Source: Fagopyrum homotropicum (lineage: Eukaryota; Streptophyta; Magnoliopsida; Caryophyllales; Polygonaceae). Taken from it: 64,000 nt of DNA. Made by a program: the position numbers and the translations under genes. The stretch covers positions 143,402,494-143,466,493 of the forward strand of contig BSWB01000005.1 of assembly GCA_033239125.1 (NCBI GenBank), written 5' to 3'. Positions 1 through 10,500 of this stretch are shown one piece after another; within the stretch, counting starts at the first letter, position 1, and each line of letters begins with the position of its first letter. The notes beneath the pieces are model-generated. The model saw nothing but the letters and a program-made list of their open reading frames with translations, was not told the DNA's origin and did not search any database.

Positions 1-262
1 GGGATATCCGGTAGCGACATGACTTCCGTGAGACGAATAAAGTTGTGGATTATCTTTCTAGTATAGCTTTTAATTTTCCTGTCGGACTAAGTGTATTGCT
101 TGACCCTCCTGAGGGTGTGTTTGATATTTTACTTCACGCCATAAGGGGTCAGGCTATCCCCAAGTTATTACTACTTAGCCTTTTTCATTTATAAGGAGCG
201 CGTTCAGATGCGCCGGAGCCCACAAACTTTTCTTCACACAAAAAGAAAAGAAAAAAGAAACA
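1..262 (+). mobile_element. 3' end fragment of a LINE (RNase H tail)
   Basis: A plus-strand frame from about position 22 reads DFRETNKVVDYLSS followed by a hydrophobic stretch and PPEGVFDIL, ending at a stop near 192. This resembles the C-terminal tail of the RNase H region of plant non-LTR retrotransposons, where an 'REANKVADxLA' motif is followed by 'PP' and a short hydrophobic end. It is followed by a short untranslated stretch and an A-rich tail (about 238-262), as expected for a LINE 3' end. The rest of the element lies off the left edge. The assignment rests on remembered family patterns, not an alignment. Confidence 0.5.
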
Positions 263-679
263 CATTGTATAACCCGGATATTGTCCTGGGTTCACTCTTT
301 TTTTAAGCAGTTTTGGCAACATATGTGACAACATGTGCTATTGCAAAAGGGCGGCGCAAAATATTGACATCGGGATTTGCCGTTGCCTATACCTTTGCGA
401 CACATTTGCATCGGCTGAAAGCCGTCCAACCCGTCAAAAGGCTTTTGTGACGGAGAAGACCCTTTTGCGTCGATAGATTCCGTCGCAAATCTTTTTTATT
501 TGGTAGGGTATCATCTTTGGAGATTTCAATCAAATCTTGTTCCAACACGAAAAAAAGGGTCATCTTTGCTCTGACCATTACTTACATGCTTTCAATATGT
601 TATAGATGAATATGGTCTTATTGATACAGGATACGCTGGAAAAAAACTAACTTGAGAGCGAGATAAAAACCTGAACAGA
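263..679. other. intergenic stretch, no gene seen
   Basis: No convincing coding frame. The 63-residue minus-strand frame at 387-578 has no recognisable motif. Confidence 0.5.
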
Positions 680-1534
680 ATGGTAAAAGAACGGCTTGAT
701 TGCTTTCTTATCTCAAAAAACTGGAAGCTCAAGCATCACTCAAACAATGTTTACAGCTACCCCAGATATTGTTCGGACCACAACATTATTTCTCTTGACA
801 CCAATGGTGAACACGAGTACAGACAGAAGTAGAGCATGCCTCATTTCGAAAAGTGGAAGTTAAATAAAGTCTCAAGCAAACTCTCCTCCGTAATTCAAGC
901 GCTCTCCACATGAGGCAAGTATAACCTGAACAAGAAGAAAGACATTAAAGCTTTACATATGGAATTGGCTATTATACAAAGAGGTAACACAACAAAAGCT
1001 TATATTCAAAGAGGCAAAGATAATCACTCTAATCTCGACAAGTTACACAAAGATTGAAGAGGAAAGTCATTAGTTCTTAAGATCGTGTACCAATGAGATG
1101 CGAGACGGTGACCACAACACATCATATATATATTTCCATCACAATGCCACGGCGAGGAAAAGACAATAAAAATACACAAGATCGGGAATGTAGATGGATC
1201 TTGGGTTGAAGATGATATCTCTATTAAAAATAATGTGGTTGATTACTAAAAGTCTTGGACAACTCCAGGTCCTTATAGACTCCATGTAGGTTTCTTCAAA
1301 CGTTTTTGGAGGATCAAATGTCAAGGCTTAACAAGCATTATCCAAAATTGGCGGCGAGGTGAAATACAGCTTGGTAATCGGAATAACACAATTATTTATC
1401 TTATCCCAAAGGTATCTTCTCCTACCAACATTAAAGATTTTTGACCTATCACCTTATGCAATGTTTTCTACAAAATCATCACTAAAGTCATAATTAGATG
1501 ATGTCTTCCATTTGTCCTTCATACTAGTGGTTAG
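680..1534 (+). mobile_element. decayed LINE: endonuclease and 5' RT remnants
   Basis: Around 685-800 the plus strand reads ERLDCFLISKNW and later YCSDHNIISLD, matching the end of the LINE apurinic endonuclease domain (an 'ERLDR' block followed by a 'SDHxP' block). Around 1390-1530 it reads LIPKV, then DF-stop-PITLCNVFYKIITKV, matching the start of the LINE reverse transcriptase ('DFRPISLCNVxYKIISKV'). Stops and frame changes lie between them, so this is a dead copy. The RT match resumes at about 3980, so this piece and 3979-4520 look like two halves of one element. Confidence 0.6.
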
Positions 1535-3978
1535 AATCATTCAAATTCATAGTGTAATTTTGCATGCAATTAGTGTAGAAAGCATTCATATTGCATATTA
1601 TTCATATTGCATATTATGATGGCTACTTCGGTTTGTTTCTTGTTTCATGCGTTCGAGGTTATTTATGGAGCATAATCATATGAAAATACATAAGCACAAG
1701 GATTCCATTTTCTGTAGAGTCGGAAAGTGCATGAAAACATCAAGATCGACTAAAGATTGAAGAGCCAAGTGGAGTTCATTGGAGTTGGATGTAGATTTAT
1801 GATGATTTCTGATAGATTCCCGATTCCGACCATCTTCCCTTTGGAATTTGACATTTGTGTCAACTGTAAAATGTAGATCTTTGAAAGAGATTTGAAAGTA
1901 GTACTTGTGAATCTCTTAGTTCCAATCAGAGTACCGGGAAAGTAAGCTTTAATGAACTGTCAAAAGCTTAAACATGGCGCGGACGGGCACCAGAGCAAGT
2001 CCAGACGGGCATCATGGCCTTCTCTTGTCCATCTATGGCTGTCTGAATTCCGTTTACATCCCATCTGAAGATTTTACCTTTTCAATTTAAATGGGGAGCC
2101 TTAAGGGCAAGATGCCCATCTCATGCATGGCTCATGACGGTCTGGTGGTCATCTCGCCCTCGTAGTTTGTGCGAGATAAAATACTACGATCTTATATTTG
2201 TGTATTAGGATAAAATATATATTCTGATATCCGATTTTTGGCCTATATATTTACATGTATCAGTCTTAGGTTTAGCATACGAAGTTAGACCTATAAGTTT
2301 CATATTTTGTAATCGTTGTAATTTTTTTAAGGTTCGTCTCGTTGTACTTGAATCAAACACTGTGAGTTTCAATATAGTTTTCCCTTTTGTGAATTTATGT
2401 CTTTCTTTTACTATGTATGATTGAGTTTCTTATTTAAGGATTGGTTGAACCCTACGATGGATTGATTTAAAATTACGTATATGAATTCTTGAACTGAGAT
2501 CTACATAATTGCTTCTTCTTGATGCGCTTCATTCTTACCCCTTATTTTACCTTCGTTAAGAAGTGGTGTTTATTCTAGGAACTAAATAGAGTTAGTTTTC
2601 TACAAGAGTGTGCTGACTTTATTGGATTTATTGAGAAGAGCTTGGTTTGAGGGATGTCGTTTACCTTTCACCTCGAGGAGTCCTAACTATCATAAAAGTT
2701 CCGATGTATGTACCTTTTCTAGCTTGTTTGCGAGACCGTGGCTTTTCTTGGTCTTTACCTGTTTTCTATATGCTTTATGGTGTTTCTTATGCATGTTGCA
2801 ACTGCGAGCGCGTCTTCAGGATGAGTTAAGCACGGTATTTATTTGTTTGTGGCAAAAGCTACTTTGATAGTTATCTTAATATTCATTGATTAAAGTTCAT
2901 TATATTCAGATACATGGTTATGTCTTGATTCATTATAGCGGGCATACATGTTTCCTTAGATTGTGTCCTCTCTTATTTCTATATTATCATTGTTGTTTGC
3001 TTTTGTCCTTTTGACAAATGTGGAAACATCTTCAAAACCGATACTTTATTCATTAGTCTTTTTCTTCTCCCTTCACTTAGCATAATTGACTATTAGTCAA
3101 TTCCAAATCAGACGTCGTCGGGATGAGATTGTGGCTTCAGTGAACGGCCATAGCTTCAACAACCTCACCATCAAACCTAATGGCAACTTCTCCACGACTA
3201 CAACCTATAATCTATGTCGGAAGCCTCATGCCCCTCTCCCTCCTTACCGTCTCGGGATCATTTGGAAAGGTATGAATATGCCAAAATGTAGCTTCATTGC
3301 ATGGCTGGCCAACCATAAACGTCTCCCTACTCTTTCCAAGCTTCTCTCCTAGAACATCATCCAGGAGGATACTTGCAAGCTCTGCAATCTTCAAGCAGAA
3401 GATGAGGATCTCCTTTTGCATAATTGCAATTACTCTGCCCTTGTGCTTGACCTCATCTCAAAATGGCTTAGAATACCCACTCCTTACCCCTACAGTCATA
3501 ACATCTAGGATTGGATCAGCAAGCTTAGCCCTCAGAAGAACGACTTGGCTTCTCATGTTTGTATCTCCACCATCACTAGCTATATGTACTTCATTTGAAA
3601 ATCCCGAAATGACCTTATCTATAATCAAAGCTTCACTCACGCAACCACATGTGCCCACAACATCATCAACGAACTACACTTCGAGTCATTGGAGAGATAG
3701 ATCCAAAACTCTCTTGCTTGGGCTAAGATCCTTGGCATCCACCTCTTTGATGTCGCTTAGTTTGTTTTATTTTGATTTTGTTGTATCTTGGGCTAGTTGT
3801 CCACCGTGTATATTCTTCTTTCTATATATTAACTTTTCAAAAAAAAAATAAAAAAATCAGACGTAGTCTTGTGATTCGACTCTCGATATACTACAACTAA
3901 CCTAGTTATACTTGCAGGCGTTATCGTATGCACATCATTGGACATTTGAAAAATATGTTCCTGAATATCATTTCACCT
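1535..3978. mobile_element. non-coding insertion splitting the LINE RT
   Basis: The reverse transcriptase homology stops at about 1534 and resumes at about 3979, so this segment appears to be inserted. The first kilobase looks like LTR or untranslated retrotransposon sequence: no open frame, short repeated words (for example ACGGGCA near 1982 and 2015), and TATATATTTA near 2245. The junctions read TG at about 1528 and CA at about 3981, as LTR elements do, but I found neither paired LTRs nor a convincing target duplication. A truncated LINE has later inserted at 3120-3853. The family is unknown. Confidence 0.35.
3105..3868 (+). mobile_element. 5'-truncated LINE with poly(A) tail and 15-bp target duplication
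   Basis: The element body is 3120-3853, flanked by AAATCAGACGTCGTC (3105-3119) and AAATCAGACGTAGTC (3854-3868), a target duplication with one mismatch. It ends in an A-rich tail (3838-3853). Its plus-strand translation has blocks typical of the zinc-binding region after plant LINE reverse transcriptase (zf-RVT): WKGMNMPKCSFIAWLA, then CKLCN and LLLHNC. It is interrupted by several stops. Only the 3' end of the LINE was copied, the usual outcome of aborted target-primed reverse transcription. Confidence 0.8.
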
Positions 3979-4520
3979 TAACAGAGTGTTTTTGTGAAAG
4001 AAGATATGGATAAATATTTAACTGCATAGGAATATTTTCAACATATGAAACATAAAAGGTCAAGCAGACATGAAATGACATTTAAACTAGACAGGTCAAA
4101 AGCCTTTGATTGTGCTGACTGAGACTTCTTAGAGACTACTGTTAAACAACTTGGCTTCTCCACCACCTCGGTGAATTCAGTTATGAATTGTGTCACTACA
4201 GTCACATATTCAAAATTAATGGACAAATTGTTGGACATGTTCAGCCTTCCCGAAGAACTAGACAATGTGATCTTATTTATCTCTCTTTATAATTTGCATT
4301 AACATGTTTTATCATCTTATTAGTAAGGTTGTTTAAACTCGAGAATTGACAGGGAGCAAAATCTACAATTAATCTCCTTTAGTGATGATTGTCTCGGGTC
4401 AAATGGTGATGATTTTGTAAATCACACCTTATTATTCACTAAAGCCGCCACAGAGGATTGTCTTACTCTTAATAATATTATCGCACATTATAAATGTGTA
4501 TCAGGTCAAATGACACGTTA
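3979..4520 (+). mobile_element. decayed LINE: middle of the reverse transcriptase
   Basis: The plus strand reads QSVFVKE, EYFQHMKHKR, FKLDRSKAFDCAD, DFLETTVKQLGF and MNCVTTVTYS, then about 4355-4510 SFSDDCLGS and KAATEDCLTLN. These follow the order of plant LINE RT blocks (SAFVxGR, MKxKR, KLDMSKAYDRVEW, FADD, RATEEDC). Stops, frame changes and missing pieces show it is inactive. It ends about 20-30 bases from the stop codon of OEP80, which is read from the other strand, so the OEP80 3' untranslated region is probably antisense LINE. Confidence 0.65.
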
Positions 4521-4539
4521 CATATAAATATACAGATTG

Positions 4540-7500
4540 TTAGTTTCGATTACCAACACAAAAATGAAACCTCCCTGAATTCCTATCGTTGAAAGCATAT
4601 TCGAGTCTCAGCGGTCCCAATGGAGATTCAAACCGAATGCCGAGCCCGTATCCGTATCCATTTCCAGGCTTGAGCCTTGCTCCGGCAGGGTCACCTATTT
4701 GACATCACAGATATCCAGTTCAGCAGCCAACCCGCTAATTCAGTCAACATTACAATACAAAGTTGTTTCACATGGTATTTACAATAGTTGATCAAGCTAA
4801 ATTTACAAGATGTCCTGCTTAACAAGAGAGACATACCGGGCACAGTCGGGCCGGACCCAAGATCGGTCCCGTAATCAGCAAAGATGACTCCGTCAGCTGA
4901 ACCAAACTGCAACGGGAAGAATGAAAAAATGAGTAAAAAAATGTAGAAACAGAAGAGAGACTGCAAAAAATTGGTGCATACCAAAGGAAGAGAAATTTCT
5001 CCACAACCAACTACAGAGGATCGACCAGACCCAACAGCTCCTTCTTCGTATCCTCGGACGCTGTTTGTTCCACCGATAGGGAATGCTTCATGGGGAGAAA
5101 AATTTCCTTCCACATGGCTTCCAGATAAACTGCAAAATGACAATTAACGATTATACAAGGGAACTAAAACACAAGATTCTTAGAGCATCTTCAACCAGGA
5201 CACGAGAGTTTCTTCAACAATTTACAATGACAAATAAAAATAAATGTCAGAAAAATATAAGAATCAATGTAATGAGCGGAAATAAGTTTTTCAGGTTTAT
5301 CTAGTTAAACCCTAATATTTAGGATCATTGTCAGGGAGAAGAAAATTGGTAAGTAAGAATAGTACACTAAATTTGTTTATATTCTTCCAAAATGTGGAAA
5401 AAAACAAGTGTGATAAAGACAAATCACCCAACACTTAAAATAACCATTTTTTACTCAAAGTAACACTAACACACACTATTATTCAATAGAATCAGCAATT
5501 ATATTTGCCTACCAAAATTAACTCAAATCACTAATTTTATTACATATATAATATTCCTTCATTAATACATACTTAACTTTTATTATATACTGCATGCGTG
5601 TCCATATCAATCGGTGAAATGGACATGACTGCTAAAACAATTTAGTTAGATTTTTTAATTTTGTTGATAAAGTGGGGAATTGTGTAAAATGATGTAAGAG
5701 GATGTGTTAGTTTAATTTATTTTGTGTTCCCAGCAATAATGAAAATGCAATAAATATTATCCGCCTCTTGTTTTAGAAGACAGAAATTTTTAAACTTACG
5801 TTACTTGTGCGAGAATATGGCCAAGAAAATTATTACGAGAAAATTGCTTTTAATACTATTTTTCTTATAATTTCTTTCCGTATTTCAATATTTCAGCAAT
5901 ATGTAGTTGATACACTCATTTACATCAAAAATTTTACTGCAAAACACCATCAATTATTCAAGGTGCAAATTAGGGCACATACATAATTCACTGGAATTAA
6001 ATAATAAAGAAAATAAAATATATAACCCTAATGATTCACTTACTAAATGATAAAAGTATATTGGAAAGAACCTAATGATCCTAAATATTATCTTGATTGG
6101 ATATTTTATGACTGCCTAGTATTGTTGATTTTCCCCCCCCCCCTTTCCAATGCTCTGCAATTTTGATAGCAGGGACTCACGAACATAACAAATTGACAAA
6201 AACACCAAATTGATTCTTTAATTATTCTGACATTGATTCTCTCAACAGGGTTAATATTCGAAATGGCAGGGAGAAGAAAGGTCTAGTTAAACCCTAATCT
6301 TACAAGCATTTCCAATGTTCTTACAAGCAGTTCTAATGTAGCACTAGTGAAGTGACTCAAATGTACTTGAAGAACAAGTCGGATTAGTTTAGCATCCTTT
6401 CCCTGACGACCCAACGTTTTGTGCTACCATGTCTTCGAATTTCCACTGGCCTCTCAACAAGGTCTATATCAATTAGGGGGAAATAGGTGATTGGTTGTTT
6501 GCGCGACTCTCAAGTCTCCATTGGTCTCATCTTAACTCTCAACACTATATACCTTCTAGCTGACTAGTTCCATTAACTCTATTAGCTGAAGCACTTATTG
6601 GTTTAGTTCTATCCTTTTTGACAATTTTTTAAGACATGCATACATCGAGACCACTCGGGTTTGGTTTATCATATTCCGGTGGCAAACGTAAATTGCATCT
6701 GACAATCTGATCTTAGAACAGATGTCAGTATTACGAGCACGGACAAGCACGGGTAAGTTGGGTCACATACCAAACATACAGGCATAAAAGCTAGAACACG
6801 TACTGTGAATTAACTCAATTGATTAAGCCATACCTTAACAAAACAGAAGCTGGCCCGAGTGCTATGCCAGTCCTAGCACGAGAATTCACCCGGAAAAAAT
6901 GCAGCCACTCGGGCGAGATAGGAAGACCTTGTTCCATGCTAATTGCAAACTGCATGTAGAATCCCAGTGAGTAAAATAAGGGAAAAAAAAAATTTGAAAT
7001 TTTGTGCCGAGTGTCGATCATACTACATGAACTAACCATTGTCCTGCCAAGGTCACCAGAATAGACGGACTCTACTTTAGCAAGCAGCGTATTGTCATGG
7101 GTCTTCCTACTGCAATTATAATCAATCAACAATGTGAAACTATGTATACTGATAAGGACCACTCTAAGCCAGTATCTAGCACAGAGGAAATTGAGCAGGA
7201 AACTCTCCCACAGACTCTTTTCTGAATGATAATGATAAGATCATTACAAAGGATGCTGAAAAAGACTTAAATAGGCAGAAGACTCAACTAACTACCCACT
7301 AAACCCACTAACACTCATACTAGGTTTAGTGTTGCGTAACTAAAAGCTAGAATTCAGGAACATAACTTTGACTACTTCTAAAGGGCTCACTAACCTTAGG
7401 AAAAGGCATAAATAAAGTATTAAATGGAATTAAAAAACAATCTACTAAATTGAAATCAACTGAGCTTTCCTCTTCCTTTCATATGGAATGCAAGGTCGGT

Positions 7501-10500
7501 TCATCCAAGGCTTAGGGGGAGTCGTATCATTGCACCCCCCTTGGAAATTCGACTTGTCCTCAAGTCTGAACGACGGAAACTGCTGCTGCACTAAGTCGTA
7601 CTCCTCCCAACTGGCCTCCTCAATTGGCCGATCAGCCCATTTGATCAATATCTCTAACACCTTAGTATCCCCAGTTGTTTTCCATTGAGAAGCTATAACT
7701 TTCTCCGGCTGAACTGTGAACTCGAATGAATCATTAATAGGCGGAGGCTGATTGGAAGCATGTATGGACTGACCCCGTGCTGGCTTGAGAAGTGAAACAT
7801 GGAAGACCGGGTGGAGCTTAGCCTCAGCTGGGAGTTCGAGTTCATAGGCGACTTTCCCAATTTTGCGCAGTATCTTATATGGACCAAAAAACCGTGGCGA
7901 CAACTTCTGATTGACTCTTTTGGCTAAGGTTCTCTGTTTGTATGGCTGGATGCGAAGAAAAACCAAATCACCCACATTATAATTGACCTCCCTGCGATGA
8001 GAATCCGCCGTTTGCTTCATCTGAGATTGTACTTTCATGAGATTGTGCTTAAGAATAGTGAGGATTTCATCTCTTGCTATCAACTGTTCCTCCAGTTTTG
8101 GTAAGAGTCTCGCCGCGAACAAAAGGATGAATAGGAGGTGGTTCTCTACCATACACAATTTTGAAGGGGGTCATACCCGCTGATGTGTGGAACCCAGTGT
8201 TGAAAGAAAACTCAGCCCAGGGTAAGAAGTTGCTCCACTTCCTCGGTTGCTCCATAGAAAAGCAACGCAGATATGTTTCGAGACACCGGTTGACGACTTC
8301 GGTCTGACCGTCAGATCGTGGATGGTACGCTGAACTCATTCTCAACTTAGTCTGGCTGAGACGGAACAACTCGGTCCAAAATGCACTCAAAAAGATTAGC
8401 AACAGACTTGGCCGAATATGGGTGAGCCATAGCAATAAAGTGTACATATTTGCTCAAACGATCGACGACCACCAAAACAACGTCGAATCCCCCTGACTTA
8501 GGTAATCCCGAGATGAAGTCAAGCGAGACATCCTCCCAAATCTGTTCGGGTACCGGTAAAGGCTGCAAGAGGCCAGCGGGTGCAAGCGTTTGATACTTAG
8601 CTCGCTGGCAAACATCACACTCTTTGACATAGTGGCGCACATCAGCCTTCAATTTAGGCCAATAAAACTCTGATGACACCCGCTTTAAGGTTTTTACAAA
8701 ACCACCATGACCTGCAACAGGTGTGTCATGAGACTCATACAGGATTTTGTGGCGAAATTGCTCAGCATCTGGAACCACGAGCCTGTTCTTGTAAAACAAG
8801 TTGCCATCGACTTGCGCAAAGTCGGGGTATGAAGTGGCATCATCCAACTTAGACTTCAGAATTTGGCCGGGAAAAGGATCAGCCTGGAGCGCCTCCTTCC
8901 AGGTGGTGAAGTCCTTGACGACTGGTATTGCCAAAGCCAGAAATTCAGCTTTCTGCGGTCTGCGAGACAAAGCATCTGCACCAGAATTTTCACGCCCTGG
9001 CTTGTATTCGATGACAAAATCGAATGGCAATAACTTCAAGAGGAGCCGCTGTTGGGAATTGGTTGTGATGCGTTGATCAAGAAGAAATTGGAGGCTTCTA
9101 TGGTCAGTACGTACAGTGAACTTGGCTCCCATAAGATAGTGCCTCCACTTCTGTAGGGCTAGAACTAAAGCAAGCAACTCTCGGTCATATGTGGACTTAA
9201 AACGATTTGAAAAGGAGAAACCCTTACTGAAAAACGCCACTGGATGACCAGACTGAATAAGCATGGCGCCTACTCCCTCCGTAGATGCGTCGCACGCTAC
9301 AGTGAATGGTGCAGAGAAGTTCGGAAGGCGAAGGACTGGCACTGTTGTGAGGGCAGATTTGAGCTTATGAAACGCAGCGTCGGCTTCCATGGACCATTTA
9401 AATGCGTCCTTCTTCGTTAATTCAGTCATGGGGCGTGCAATCAGGCCATAATCTTTGACGAACCGGCGGTAATAGCCCGTCAACCCAAGGAACCCTCGTA
9501 ATTCCTTGACCGTGGCTGGGGTGGGCCAAGTGGTTACAGCTGCCACCTTCTCTTGATCCACCGCTACTCCCGCGGCTGAAACAACATGCCCCAGAAAAGA
9601 GATCTCATCCTGGCCGAATAAACACTTAGATGGCTTAGCGAAAAATTTGTGATCTTGGAGGAGTTGAAGGGCCAACGATAGATGCTGCTTGTGCTGCTCC
9701 CTGGAAGGGTTGTAGACCAATATGTCATCAAAAAATACAACCACAAACCGCCGTAGATAGGGGCGGAAAAGGTCGTTCATTACCGCTTGAAAGGTGGAGG
9801 GTGCATTGGTGAGCCCAAACGGCATGACCAAGAACTCGTAATGACCTGAATGGGTTCGGAAAGCCGTCTTGGGGATGTCGGATGGATGAACCCGGATTTG
9901 GTGGTAACCTGACCGGAGGTCGATTTTAGAGAATACCACTGCCCCGTGCAAATCATCCAACAACTCTTCAATAATTGGAATTGGGTACTTGTCAAGAACG
10001 GTTAGTTGGTTGAGTTGTCGATAGTCGACGCACATGCGCCATGTGTCGTCTTTCTTTTTGACCAAAAGAACCGGGCTGGCAAAGGGGTTGGTGCTAGGCC
10101 GTATGAACCCGACAGTCAGCAACTCCGCAGTTTGCTTTTAGATCTCATTTTTCTGATGATACGGGTACCGGTAGGGTCTGATGTTAGGGGGCCTGGAGTG
10201 TGGGAGAAGGGGAATGGAATGTGTTTGGGTTCGGGGTGGTGGAAGAGACGCTGGTTGCTGGAAAATGGTATGGAAGTGCTGGAGTATTGGTTGTACAGTT
10301 GCTGGAATGAGGGCTTTCTGGGCATCATTTGCTGAGGCTAACAAGTTGAACGAGGCTAGAGATGAACCCGCCGCCTTGTTTTTGATGTCGTGAATTGTGA
10401 CCTTTCTCCCTTGCTGTGTAAAGGACAAGAACAACTCCTTCCAATTGGCCTCAATGGTATCCAAAGAAGCTAACCATTTGACTCCCAATAACAAGTCAGC

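Noticed and set aside
4518..4565. A one-base frameshift at the C-terminus of OEP80
   Set aside because: A recount of the A run at 4560-4564 shows the frame is intact and ends FHFCVGNRN at a stop at 4540-4542.
9000..10400. Plus-strand frames inside the retrotransposon (for example 10006-10335)
   Set aside because: They are antisense shadows of gag-pol with no recognisable domains.
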